From Tritrichomonas musculus (lineage: Eukaryota > Parabasalia > Tritrichomonadida > Tritrichomonadidae): a DNA stretch of 64,000 nucleotides. Under the pieces are notes generated by a model. The model had not been told where the DNA came from, made no database searches, and saw only the letters and a program-made list of their open reading frames with translations. The DNA is taken from positions 1,116,001 through 1,180,000 of the forward strand of contig JAPFFF010000008.1 in NCBI GenBank assembly GCA_039105265.1, in the 5' to 3' direction. The translations under genes and the position numbers were made by a program. Positions 20,801 to 30,800 of this stretch are shown here, in pieces (positions within the stretch are counted from its first letter, which is position 1; every line of letters starts with the position of its first letter).

Positions 20801-22046
20801 ACGTGATATGAATAAAGCTGTTTATTATTTATCATTAGCATCGAAGCAAAATAATATTAAAGCCCAAAGACTGCTCGGTAGTATATATCTAGATTGTCAC
20901 TATATTGCACGTGATGTTAAAATGTCAATTCATTATTTTTCATTAGCAGCTAATCAAAATGATTTTTATGCTCAAACAAGACTTGGCTTTATTTATTGTG
21001 ATAATCAATATAAAGTGGTTGATATAAAAAAAGCTTTTCATTTTGCATCTGCTGCATCTAATCAAGATTACGGATATGCACATTATTTATTGGCTTATAT
21101 ATATTTAAATGAATATAATGATATTATCAAGGCATTGAATTATTATGCACTTGCTGCTAATAAAAATGTTCCTGAAGCGCAATATGCTTTAGGTTTATTA
21201 TATTTTAATGGTTTATACATGAAACAAGATTTAAAGCAATCATTCCACTATTTTTCATTGGCTGCAAATCAATTTCATCCAGACGCACTTTATTTTTTGG
21301 GAATGTTTTTTTATGAAGGAATTTGTACAAAAATTGACAAAATCAAAGGATTTCAACTTTTCTTGAAATCATCAAATAAAAGAAATATTCAAGCTCTTTT
21401 TGTAGCTGGCTTTTTGTATCATGAAGGCAATTGCACCGAACGAGAAATGAAAGAATCAATTCATTATTATAAAGAAGCATCTTCATTAAATAATCAATTT
21501 GCTAAAAATAATCTCGGAATTATTTACAAACATGGAATTGAGGGTGAAATTGTAAAGAATATAAGCATTTCAATTGAATATTTTGAAGAAGCAATCAAGC
21601 AAAAGAACGATATTGTTTCAATGTATAATTTGGCAAGTATTTTCATGTTTGATGATACTATTGCAAACAATATTGATAAATCAATTGATTTGCTAATTAA
21701 ATCAGCCAGATTAAATTTTCAACCATCTTTTAATCTTCTTTGTTTGGCTTTAATTAAAAAATTAAACTTTAGATTTGATGAAAAAAAAACGGAAATTCGA
21801 TCAATAGCACAGTTCAATTCTGAAGAGTTTGGTGATATAATATGTGCAATGATTAAAAATTGCCATTATGATAATCCTGATGTTTTTGAAAAAGATTATC
21901 AATATTTTAAAAAAATAGATTATTTGTATAATCATTTATGTTATCCATTTATATCATTTACTCTAAATGAACATAAAGAAAGAAAAAAAACAAAAATACA
22001 AGATATAAATAATTTATTTTACGATGGATTTGGTTTACAGATTTAA
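17895..22046 (+). CDS. Protein kinase fused to a very long Sel1-repeat array
   Basis: 1383 aa, paralogous to the kinase at 7475-10948 but divergent. N-terminal region 1-195; kinase domain ~196-425. The glycine loop is degenerate (GSSSLSSV, one of the usual Gly kept), Lys225 sits in FALKK, the catalytic loop is YRDLKPNN (Asp309, Asn314), and DFG is DFD (Asp327). The APE region is replaced by DPLITTDE, although YKNDIYSLG (helix F) is good. Sel1 repeats of 36 residues fill ~432-1290 (about two dozen units), ending with a distinct C-terminal cap whose FKNNLGIIYKHG-type unit is shared with the first paralogue. Nucleotide-level repeat identity is lower than in the other gene, so this array is older. 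Catalysis is possible but less certain because of the weak glycine loop and lost APE. No membrane segment. Confidence 0.9.
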   Translation: MINTFINFRIFLEEKKYRIRNPKLNQFLHEYEFIYNDEKISFPSHLRIFEKMDQSKVVVIDQLEEFFIVCFKKILILINKDNIHFLNPLFIRNSSIIFRFLSHPDPIYIEKTEIKNDQIDTSNDTDFKNEIYQFNKIFTFDHIIDQSFQKIWRVVQSCISGYLIMQSYEVSVKNRLKNLENKQDSTSIQPISQNEYVEIRNIGSSSLSSVSLIYHIEKEELFALKKFFKSTENEKLFKRECYNYSYLNFPFIPKFIGETNEKDGIIIEFINGKILSRAKNLEFGDKLSIICELLVTVMYLHKNKFIYRDLKPNNIMIDHNNDIVLIDFDRMIHLPNISEDEPTTKDFTEYSDPLITTDELSYKNDIYSLGKIISYLIKNDLETELMNKEENFKLKINEIIRKCTSLKEQRPTINDLFYEFFNSIDMFSIINKDKLIDYLLLAANLNDVKSQCKLGCIYDSGQYIARNIDKAIHFFTLSANKNNAISQHNLGVIYLKGEDIPKNIQKAIHYFSLASDQNFASSQLQLAAIYLENDDVQHDINKGIHYLSLAADYGKKEAQFILGNCYYKNKYVQFDINKAIHYFSLASDQNHMIAQFDLGMIYCDGKYVPVNIEKAIHYFTLASNQNDGISQTNLGSIYYFGEYVPRDINKAIHYYELAVNNNDKDAMYNLGFIYYEGKYVEQNINKAIHYYELAADKNDIRAQFDLGQIFFENKLVPRDINKAIKYLTLAANQNHAQSQFALAYIFFEVQFVGHDIAKAIHYLTLAANQNHKQAQYNLGVSYLGGIYLPRDINKAIYYFTMAANQNYLNAQYYLGGLYYEGKWIPRDINKAIYYLTLAANQKHIESLFFLGKIYYQAEYVPLDIQKSIQYFTIAADLNDPKSQFALGVIYSNEQLVQKDINKAIKYYTMAADQNHLKAQFNLSNIYLNDKNCEQNINKVIHYLSLSAKQNFDLAQLNLGYIYYDGLYVQRDMNKAVYYLSLASKQNNIKAQRLLGSIYLDCHYIARDVKMSIHYFSLAANQNDFYAQTRLGFIYCDNQYKVVDIKKAFHFASAASNQDYGYAHYLLAYIYLNEYNDIIKALNYYALAANKNVPEAQYALGLLYFNGLYMKQDLKQSFHYFSLAANQFHPDALYFLGMFFYEGICTKIDKIKGFQLFLKSSNKRNIQALFVAGFLYHEGNCTEREMKESIHYYKEASSLNNQFAKNNLGIIYKHGIEGEIVKNISISIEYFEEAIKQKNDIVSMYNLASIFMFDDTIANNIDKSIDLLIKSARLNFQPSFNLLCLALIKKLNFRFDEKKTEIRSIAQFNSEEFGDIICAMIKNCHYDNPDVFEKDYQYFKKIDYLYNHLCYPFISFTLNEHKERKKTKIQDINNLFYDGFGLQI

Positions 22047-22063
22047 TTTTATTCATTCTTACG

Positions 22064-22159
22064 ATGGCAAACCTTCAAACCATTCAAGGAGCAGAATTAC
22101 AAGAAGTTGCATATCCACTCTTAAAAACAGTTCCTGATGGATTATTATCTATAAATTAA
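22064..22159 (+). pseudogene. 31-codon gene relic downstream of the Sel1 kinase
   Basis: An ATG-TAA frame (MANLQTIQGAELQEVAY...) begins 17 nt after the kinase stop, with less A/T-biased codons than its surroundings. It looks like the 5' end of a truncated gene. I do not recognise it. It may be a chance frame. Confidence 0.3.
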
Positions 22160-22234
22160 TTAATAGATTATTATCTGTATAATAATACCAATACCACAAT
22201 TTTGAAAAAAGTTTGCTTAATGTTACAACATAAA

Positions 22235-22423
22235 TTGGATTTCCTCTCAATTTTTGAAAATTGTTTTAACGAGAACGTAGGAAACTCTGGAAAATTTCTT
22301 GAAACTAATATATAATAAAGATAATCATATTATAATAATATTTTGTTATGAAACATATCATTTATTTTGCTTATAATCTGAGATATTGTTAAAACAATTT
22401 TCTAAAATTGAGAGGAAATACAA
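22235..22423. repeat. 189-bp element with 36-bp terminal inverted repeats
   Basis: 22235-22270 (TTGGATTTCCTCTCAATTTT...) is the inverse of 22388-22423 (...AAATTGAGAGGAAATACAA), with three mismatches. The inner motif GAACGTAGGAAACTCTGGAA recurs as GAACGTAGGAAACTTTGGAA at about 11082-11101, upstream of the first Sel1 kinase, so the element is dispersed. Probably a MITE; no obvious target duplication seen. Confidence 0.65.
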
Positions 22424-22540
22424 TTGAATGCAAATATATCATTTATAAATAAATAAATAAATAAAAGAATTTAATTTTTATATGGCAAAAATTCTTCCTA
22501 ACAATTTTTTGTTAAGTTTCATTTTCAACGGAAATGACTT

Positions 22541-22546
22541 TCACTT
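22541..22546 (+). promoter_or_regulatory. Initiator element (TCACTT) of the avidin-like gene
   Basis: TCACTT with +1 A at 22543, 16 nt upstream of the ATG. It fits the parabasalid initiator and indicates the gene is adapted for transcription in this host. Confidence 0.5.
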
Positions 22547-22558
22547 TATTTTTTGAAA

Positions 22559-22915
22559 ATGTCCAGAGCAGAAAGCTACTTCAATGGTCATAAATTTGTA
22601 AATAATTTAGGATCAGAATGCGTTTTTAAATTTGAAAATGGCTTGATAACAGGAACCTACACTACAGCAGTCAGTGCAAACGGCGGCGGACAAATCCCTA
22701 ACAAAGAAATTCATGGAAGCTACACTGAAGTTGAAGATGGAGTTCTCCTAAACTTCAATATTCAATGGGGACAATCCCAAACAGTTTGGTGCGGGAAATT
22801 GTATTTCGATCAAGATGAGTTCAGGATGAATTGGTTACTGAATCGAAATAAACCATTGAATCAAGAATGGGAAGCAACTTCAGTTGGGCAAGATAAATTC
22901 CACAGAGCAGAGTAA
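22559..22915 (+). CDS. Avidin/streptavidin-family biotin-binding protein
   Basis: 118 aa from the ATG at 22559; an in-frame TTG two codons earlier is not used. The whole protein matches the avidin beta-barrel. LTGTYTTAV-type strand, as in avidin, is seen as ITGTYTTAV. Biotin-contact positions, in streptavidin numbering, map as N23=Asn15, S27=Ser19, Y43=Tyr34, S45=Thr36 (Thr in chicken avidin too), W79=Trp70, S88=Ser73, T90=Thr75, W92=Trp77, W108=Trp92, W120=Trp104 and D128=Asp112 (VGQDKF). The loop before S88 is shorter than in streptavidin. There is no signal peptide, so unlike secreted avidins it is probably cytosolic. The stop codon is part of TAAA, the trichomonad polyadenylation-type context. 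High-affinity biotin binding is predicted from residues only; the biological role (biotin storage or scavenging, antimicrobial, or sequestration) is unknown. Confidence 0.92.
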   Translation: MSRAESYFNGHKFVNNLGSECVFKFENGLITGTYTTAVSANGGGQIPNKEIHGSYTEVEDGVLLNFNIQWGQSQTVWCGKLYFDQDEFRMNWLLNRNKPLNQEWEATSVGQDKFHRAE

Positions 22916-23159
22916 ATTAATAAAGCTAATATCTTTTATTTTGTTTAAAAGATTTTTTTTTAAAGTATTAATAAAATAAATTGGTTAATGAATTTTTAAT
23001 GAATTTTGTTAACCACGTTCACTTTTTCAGATGAAAACGTTAATTAAAATTATATCAATTCTAAGGTAAATCTGGGTATTTATTTGCTGTTTTAAATATT
23101 AAAGTCGTTATTATTCTTTTTTGTTTACTAAAGATTAAAATATTTAATTATTTTTTTAA

Positions 23160-24260
23160 TTATTTTTTGATAACTTCAATTGAATCAGGAATGTTTAAGT
23201 TTTCTATAGAAGAAGGAATAGTTATCTTCTTCAAAGAAGAGCATTTAACGAACGCATTAGGATGAACATAACAAACTGATGGTGGGATAACCATTTCCGT
23301 GATTGAAGAGCAAAAATCAAAAGCGCCTTCTTCAATTGAAGTCACTGAAGAAGGAATCGTTATTTGAGTCAACGAAGAGCAACCTGAAAACAAAAACTTC
23401 TCAATTGTTTTAATCTTGGGTGGAATTTCAATTTGTCTAAGAGAATAGCATTCGTAAAATGCAAAACTTCCAATTTCAGTTACACTCGAAGGTATTTCTA
23501 TTTCTTCCAAAGAACGGCAGCCGCTGAAAGCAGATCTTTCAATTATAATAACGCCAAAAGGGATTGAGACTGCTTTTAATGACACGCACATTTGGAAAGC
23601 GCTGTCTCCAATGCTTGTTACGGAAGAAGGAATTGTGATAGAATTAAGCACAGAACATCTGAAAAATAAATGGACATTGATTGATGTTATTGGTGAAAGA
23701 ATTGTTACTTCATTGAGTAAAAAACAATCACAAAAAACAGAACAGCCGATTTCTGTCGTTGATGAAGGAATGGTAATATTACGAAGTGATGTGCAATTAT
23801 CAAATACACTGTCACCAATCTTTTTCAATGTTGAAGGAATTGAAATTTGTTTCAATGAAGTGCAATGGCAAAATGTATGATCGTTAATCACTGTGACTAA
23901 TGGAGGAATCGTGATTCTATTTAGTCTAGAGCATTCATAAAAGGCTTTGCTTCCAATTGTCTCCACTGATGGTGGAATTTCTATGTCTTCTAATGACGTG
24001 CATCCCTTGAAAACACAATCGCCAAGCGAAACAACAGAATTTGGAATTGATATTTGGCACAATGAAGAACAGCCACTGAAAGCGTGATTGCCAAGAAATG
24101 TCACTGAAGAAGGAATTGAAATTTCTTTCAAATTTGTAAATCCTTTCATTATAGAGTCACTAAATTGTATCCCTTTAGTGTTCAACAAAAGATTATAAAT
24201 TTCAATGTTTCCTTTTTCATATGCAATTCTCAATGGAGCTTTATTAAGAAAAAAATAAAT
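23160..24260 (-). pseudogene. BspA-like LRR_5 half of a broken ankyrin-LRR_5 gene (copy B)
   Basis: The open frame begins after a TAA at 24261-24263 and has no N-terminal ATG. It starts in an ankyrin half-repeat (APLRIAYEKGNIEIYNLLL), followed by about 14 BspA-type LRRs of 23 residues (pattern C-x-SL-x-x-I-x-IPSSV-x-x-IG-x-x-AF), and ends at a TAA at 23160. The LRR part is intact and regular. The ankyrin start without its first half shows that it is the 3' portion of the gene whose 5' portion is at 24390-25523. If expressed from an internal Met it would be an LRR-only protein, but no signal peptide or anchor is visible. Confidence 0.7.
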
Positions 24261-24389
24261 TTAAAACTTCATAAAATTTATTTGATGAAACTTGATTATT
24301 AATTTAATAAACAATAAAACATTATTAATATGATTTATGGAATTTTATGAAATTTAACACAAAGAGGAATTGAATGAAATCGTTTTATT

Positions 24390-25523
24390 TCAAATTCTAT
24401 AAATTTGATAATTTTGAACTATTTTCGTATTGACATCTATTTCCATTGTTTTCAGTATAAAATCAACAATGAATATGTAATTAGATCTGCACAGATTATA
24501 GAATGAATGAGGATCTGTTAAATCATCTGGAAATAAGAGAAAATTAAAATATCTAATGCTCTCTGAAAAAGTGGAATTTGATGCGTTTTGTATAAAGTTG
24601 TCAAATATGTAGTTGGCGATTTCATTATGATGGCATTTTATGGATTCATTAAGGCATTTCTGGTAATTATCATTTAATGGTTTGATTTGACATTCTTCTA
24701 AAACATGAATCATTTCTGAACTTCTGCTATGAATTGCAAACTGCCAAATTGACGGTTTTATTTCAACTTTATTCAAATACAAATATTTGAATATTTGAAC
24801 TGAACCAAAAAACGCAGAGTATTCAATCAATGTTGGATTGTTTTTAATCAAAAATGAATTTGTTTCAAAAATTGACGGTTTTATAGTTGAAGCAAATGAA
24901 ATGTTGCTTCGATTGACATGTGATATGAAATCGTTAATTGAATCGTTTCGAATCAATTGGCAAAGATGATTTTCATTCTCTCCAATCTTTCTCATTTCAT
25001 CAAAAATTGATTGGTCAATTTTTTCATGTTTATTCAAATTCAATAAATTACGGTTTTGTGATTCAATTTTCTTTTGAATTTTGAATGAAATGAAATCTTT
25101 GATTTCTGGCAAAAAATAGTTTGGATATCTGGCTTGGATGAAAAACTTCTTGCTAGTGATGATTTCTGTAATTTTTTCATCTACTTCAATGAAGCTTTCT
25201 TTGATTAGAAAATAAAGAAGTCTTTTGTTGTTCTTGAAAACATCAAATATTTCTGAATTTGAATAGATTTTCTTGATATCTTCTTTTAAAAACATAAGAA
25301 TTCGCTCAATTTTGTCAAAAAAATGTGGCAATCGATGATAATTATTGGAGATTTTTGATATTAGGCGAATAATTATTTTAAATTCTTGAGGATTCTCTTG
25401 AATTTTTTGAGATAAAAAAGTTTTCTCTATTTCTTTATATTCTTCTTCATTCCCATTATCTATAAATTCCAAAATCTTTTGATTGATATCTACTTTTTCT
25501 TCAAGGTATTTTTCTAATTGCAT
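24390..25523 (-). pseudogene. DUF3447/ankyrin half of a broken ankyrin-LRR_5 gene (copy B)
   Basis: 377 codons from a genuine ATG at 25523. The N-terminal helical region (~1-195) is typical of trichomonad DUF3447 proteins. Then come ankyrin units: LIEYSAFFGSVQIFKYLYLN and FAIHSRSSEMIHVLEE. The frame stops at 24390 with KIVQNYQIYRI. About 100 bp later another frame carries IIKFHQINF, comparable to FHQITFHNK of copy A, then a stop and then the LRR half. The split is therefore caused by short indels and stops, not by a long insertion. The 5' half could still be expressed as a stand-alone ankyrin protein, hence moderate confidence in calling it broken. Confidence 0.65.
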
Positions 25524-25898
25524 TTTAATAATTAATTAAAAATTGGCCTTGAAATTAGCCTTTTATTGAAAAGTTATCAATATATTTTAACTAATTATAT
25601 CTTTGTCAATATACTTTAAAAGAAGAAATAAATATATTTATTTACTATAAACAAGCATATTTAAGGTAAATTTATTGTTATAACTGAAATAAAGCAATTC
25701 AGCAAGTTTTTTAAAACTAATTAATTAGTAATTAAAAAGAAATGTATAACAATTTATATACGTAAAACGCTTTTAAACTTAGTATATTTATATATTAAAC
25801 TACATTTTGGTAATTGTTCTATGAATTACCAAAATTTCCAAAATTTATGAATAAAGGAACTTTTTGAGAGAAAAAAAATATGGCACATTTTTTAATCA
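25524..25898. other. Divergent upstream region
   Basis: 375 bp of AT-rich DNA between divergent genes. AATTACCAAAA-type short repeats at about 25807-25840 are the only structure seen. Nothing else supported. Confidence 0.4.
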
Positions 25899-27740
25899 AT
25901 GCAAGAAAAGTGTTTTAAGCTATATCTTAAAGACAAAACTTACAAAATACCTTTTAAATGTGATCACCTGATGCATATTTCAGAAGACATTTCCAGCAGT
26001 TTGATTTTTGGTCCACAACATCATTATCAAGTAAAATCAAATGTGACAGATGAAGTATTTCAGTCATTTATTAAATATTTAGCAAACAGTGAACGCCCTG
26101 ATATACAACTTTTCAATATCCACCAGTACATTGAGCTAAGCCAAGAGTTCCAAATCCTCCAAGAAATGATTGACGAAAAGAAGAGCGAATTTGGCGAATA
26201 TTTTGTGAACTTAAATGGTCTTAAAAATGAAGACTCATCAATATACGAAGAACAGATTGCAAAGAAACTAGATGACTACCTCGAAGGCTACAGCGAGCTG
26301 TTGATACAGTCAGACATTCAAATTCTGCATCGCATTTTCAATCACGAAGAAAGACGCCTCACGAAGCACGACCTCGCTTACGAGATGATCAAAAGGCAAT
26401 TCGAAGTTAGTAATAATTTAGAAGTTTTCGTTCTTCTCGACAGCTTGGACGGTGCAAAAATGGCGAGAAGTAACCTTGAAGAATGCCTGTTGTTGGAAGA
26501 TGATCGTTCTGGCCACAAACCGAAAATTGAGTGGTCGTATCTGGCTAAGTCATTCGAGAAGCAGAGAGAGCTTGAAGAGAGAATTGTGGAGCTTGAAAGT
26601 GAAATTAAAACGATTAAAGATGAGCATGCTAGAGATATTGAAAGGATGACCAAAATGATAGAAAATTTATCAAACAAAATCAACGAAATTGATGATAAAA
26701 ATTCAAATAAGATATCTACAATTGAATCGAAGCATGATGAAGACAAAAGTTTGGTTGATGAAATAATTGAAAAGCAAGCAAAAGAGATTTCATTTTTTCC
26801 TCAAAAGCTTCTTCATTTTTTCAATTGTCAACTGAGTATGAAGTTACCTGGAATTCTTGCTACCCTTAAAAGTTTAGAAAGGACGCCATTTGATCGTTTG
26901 TTCATTGCATCTCAATCATCAGATGATATTTACAATTTGATTGATCCAAATTCTAAAGAAGGATTTGGTACAAACAATAGTGGGGATTTCTTCATTCAAT
27001 TTGAACTCAAAGATTCGATCTCGGTAGATGGAGTAAAGATATTCTCTTCAATTTCTAATTTTCCCAAATCATTTGACATAGAAATTGACAATCAAAAGAT
27101 AATAAGTATCAGTGAAGCTAATGAACTTAATGGTAAAAATAAAGAAATGATTGTTCATTTTGATTCAATTAAATGTCGTAAAATTCGAATTATCCAAACA
27201 GGGCCAAACTGGGATAAAGAAAATGTATTTCTTCATTTCAAACGAATTGAGCTTTTATCACCAGACAGCAAGTTTTCATCAGGAATCTTTCAAACATTTG
27301 TTGAAAATAACGAAATTCATGACCCACATAGATGTCCAGTCATAATTTCTGCAAAAAATTTTGATTTTAATTCATTTCACTTACTTGATTCAAATGTAAA
27401 CATTTGCACATCAGATAATAATAATTCATGGTTTCAGGTCGAATTGGTAAAAGGATTTGCTATAATTAATGGATTTAGACTTATGAAGTATAAATTTGGT
27501 AAAATAAGAAACTACAAAATTATTTGTACTGATGATATTAACAATCCCATTGAAAGATGGATCACATTATTTGAAGTAAATGAGAAAAAAGAGAATCAAT
27601 ATAAGCAGCTTGATATCTATGAATTTTCCCATCCAAGTCCACCAACCAAAGTTGTTCGATTGATTCAAATGGGACCAAACTGGGTTGGTAAATCATACCT
27701 ACAATTTGTACATTTTGAATTATTTGGTATTTATTTCTAA
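25899..27740 (+). CDS. POZ-like/coiled-coil protein with two C-terminal discoidin-like domains
   Basis: 613 aa; the ATG at 25899 follows an out-of-frame ATG at 25880. Residues ~5-100 resemble the POZ-like module (YKIPFKCDHLMHISEDIS...YLANSERPDIQLFN). A BACK-like helical part follows to ~200, then a charged coiled coil at ~215-300 (KQRELEERIVELESEIKTIK). Two beta-sandwich F5/8-type-C-like domains follow, ~310-455 and ~460-613, each ending with the same signature: KIRIIQTGPNW and VRLIQMGPNW, followed by a strand ending in FELF or IELL. The internal duplication is clear. No signal peptide, so intracellular; probably a scaffold. Codons in the first 800 bp are richer in G/C than in the rest. Confidence 0.85.
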   Translation: MQEKCFKLYLKDKTYKIPFKCDHLMHISEDISSSLIFGPQHHYQVKSNVTDEVFQSFIKYLANSERPDIQLFNIHQYIELSQEFQILQEMIDEKKSEFGEYFVNLNGLKNEDSSIYEEQIAKKLDDYLEGYSELLIQSDIQILHRIFNHEERRLTKHDLAYEMIKRQFEVSNNLEVFVLLDSLDGAKMARSNLEECLLLEDDRSGHKPKIEWSYLAKSFEKQRELEERIVELESEIKTIKDEHARDIERMTKMIENLSNKINEIDDKNSNKISTIESKHDEDKSLVDEIIEKQAKEISFFPQKLLHFFNCQLSMKLPGILATLKSLERTPFDRLFIASQSSDDIYNLIDPNSKEGFGTNNSGDFFIQFELKDSISVDGVKIFSSISNFPKSFDIEIDNQKIISISEANELNGKNKEMIVHFDSIKCRKIRIIQTGPNWDKENVFLHFKRIELLSPDSKFSSGIFQTFVENNEIHDPHRCPVIISAKNFDFNSFHLLDSNVNICTSDNNNSWFQVELVKGFAIINGFRLMKYKFGKIRNYKIICTDDINNPIERWITLFEVNEKKENQYKQLDIYEFSHPSPPTKVVRLIQMGPNWVGKSYLQFVHFELFGIYF

Positions 27741-27823
27741 TTATTTTGAGTATTTAATTGTTTGTTATAAAAAAAATTATTAGATTATATAACATTAATA
27801 ATAAAAAACATAATTTTATTTAA

Positions 27824-30800
27824 TTACATCAATGAAATGTCTCTTCCAAAAATACTTATCACTGTTTTTTGAGTATTAATAAATGATTCTAGTAATTTTG
27901 CATTCTCTTCCTTTGTAAGAGTGAAATCAATCTGGCCAATCTTTGGATCATTTGACTTCAAAGAAACCACTGATCCTGATGTTGAAACACTATCAAATTT
28001 ATTTAATTTAATTTTGTTAGACAACTTAAAATCAGTGTTTTTAATATCAAAGATCAAAACGTATTCATTTGTGACACAAAAGATTAAATTATTAGAATTA
28101 GAATGAACAATGAACTTTGTAATTTGGCCTTGTAACTTTTTATCTTTAAGAATTTCGGTTTGTATTTTCAAATGATATTGATCGGCCTTATCTGAATTAC
28201 CTAAGCATGAATAAATAGGTGAAATTGGAAGCATTCTAATTCTTTCAATGTCGTTTGCCTTGAATATTTTAATCAAGTCAGCATTATTTACATTTGAGCC
28301 ATTTGAGTCATTTTGGATTCCAATAACCAATCGATCTTTACTGCTTAATTCATTGTTATTTTCATTTGGTTTTTGATTAGATTTGTCACTTTTTGGATGA
28401 TAAATTAGAACGTTTGAAAGTTCCTTCTTTGTTATATGATGATCAAGAATCAAACTAATAACATCAGGTGTCTGATTGAAATAGAATTGAGATTGTTTAG
28501 CAACATCATTCAATTCAATTTGATTGAAATAACCGAAAATTTGTTTTCTATTGTCACACAAATTTGTGTTGACATTGTGATTGTGGTTTGAAGATAGTGG
28601 AATAAAATGCAATTTCTTGAATCGAATTAGTGAACTTGTTACCATTTTAACAACGACGTTTTTGGTGAATTGTTTCATGATTTCATTTCCATAGAAATCT
28701 CTGAATAATTCAACCAAGTAAGAAATGTTGTCGTTGAATTCAGAGACGAATAACTTTGGTACTGAAATTGCAAATCGGTTCAAAGAAAACATATTCATAT
28801 ATCTCATAACATTTGCTATATTATCTCTATCGTTTCCTCCTTCATTTGGAATATTAACAACAAAGCTGATTGGATTGAGTTCGAAATAAGCAATCATTGT
28901 TTTGTTGACAGTGACTGAATTAAAGGAAGGCTCAATCATCATCATGTTATCATTGTTGTTTGTTTTGTTCTTGAAAACGCTTGTGAAAAATGAAATGATG
29001 TTGGCAATGAGGTTTGATTCTGGAATGATGAAAATTGGTTGAATTTGAATGCTCATGTAATTTATCACTGAGAAAAATGGAACTCCTCGAGGGAAGATTG
29101 AATAAAACTTGACAAATTTGTCCATTTTTTCATCTTTGTTTAATAAGTTTTTGCCTGTTCCAACCAAACAAACTGGAATTTTAGCTTCAGGATTCTGATT
29201 ATCAAGTTGAATTGATTCAATTGAGAATGTTATATATGAATTCTTTGTATCTTGACAAAATTCAGCCAATATGTTTTTCATTGAGAAAAGGGCGATTTCA
29301 TTCATTTTATTTTGACTTAATGAAATGTGAAAAGAATCAATTGAGAGGAAGCCACGGAGTGAATTTTGATAAGAAACAATGTCATCTCTGTTACGAACAC
29401 GAATCATTTTGCTGTTGTTTGTACTAATGATTGTTGTTGAAATAATAAAGTTGTCTTCATTTGAAATAAGTGGAGATAATTGTTCTTCCATTGAGAATAA
29501 ATAAGGAATGTAACTCAGGCCAGTATTATCTTTCTTGTTTTTAGAATGTATTTCAATATACAATTGTTTGTTGTTGATGAAAGGTTCATCAAACGCAAAC
29601 AATGATGATGTGTTAGCTTCAACTAACAATTTGTTTTGGCATGGTTTAATGTTTTGATAGACTAAAATTGGCGTGTCTAGTGAGTTGTTAATTACTAAAG
29701 GTACTGGATAAGAAGGAACTTGAAAATGCGCATAAAGTGTTGATTTATCTTCATAAATATTTAATTCAATATAAAATCTTTCTTTTCTATTTTTAACTAT
29801 GAAAATAGTACGCGTAATTCTATTTAATTGAATTATTGGATTATTTGCGTATTTTGAAGAAGAGAATAAAAACATTCCATCTTTTGAGATCCATTTTATT
29901 GGAACACCTTTTTCATCATTTCCAGAAACTCTTGGAATTTGAAAAGAGTCCAAAATCATGTTTCTAGCTTCATCTTCAATTGATTGATGAAGTTTATCAA
30001 TTGAATGATAATATTTGTCAATTGATTCAATTTTGCTTGACGTGATTGGTACTAATGTAAAGTCAAATGGAAGATTATTAACAACATATAAATATGGTGT
30101 AAATGTAATTACATGCGTGTCATTCATTGGATACTTGCCAAGCGTAATTGAGCAATTTATTGGATAGAAAAGTCGATAATTATCTGATCTTGGCAAATTA
30201 ATTGTTGTGCAATTTGCATTAAGACGTAAACAATCAATGGCTTTCAATTTCTTTAAACTGTTATTGACTGAAATGTCAATTTTCATTGATTTATCATTAT
30301 CTGAATATGATTCTAATCCATAAAAAGCAAAATTAAATGGTAAAACTTTTTTGCCTTCTGATTTGGATTCAGATGGAGAGAAAAAGATTGTTTCCTCAGT
30401 ATTATTAAAGATTGCACATGGTGTGAATATGACAATTTCTTTTTGATCTGACTTGAACTTCTTTCTGATTTGAATTGCAACAGAATTGTTACAAGCAAAA
30501 ATGTTATTGAAATCATCTAGTTTAATCATGATTGGCTTAGGAAATTGTGTTATATCAAAGCTTAAACAAATTTGAATAGCTTGAGTGTCATAATTAATTG
30601 AATTGATTTGTTTTTCATCTTGACTTTGTAAAATTATTGTGTCTTCATTTATCTTGGTGTTATCTCTGTTGTATAATTGAGTGAAAATGGGACAAGGCAA
30701 AAGATTCTTTACACTAAATGAAGGAACAATTTCATAGACACGTGTATTTGATCGTTGATCGTTGTTAATTTTGATTGAAAAATAAATTGATTTTTTGGTT

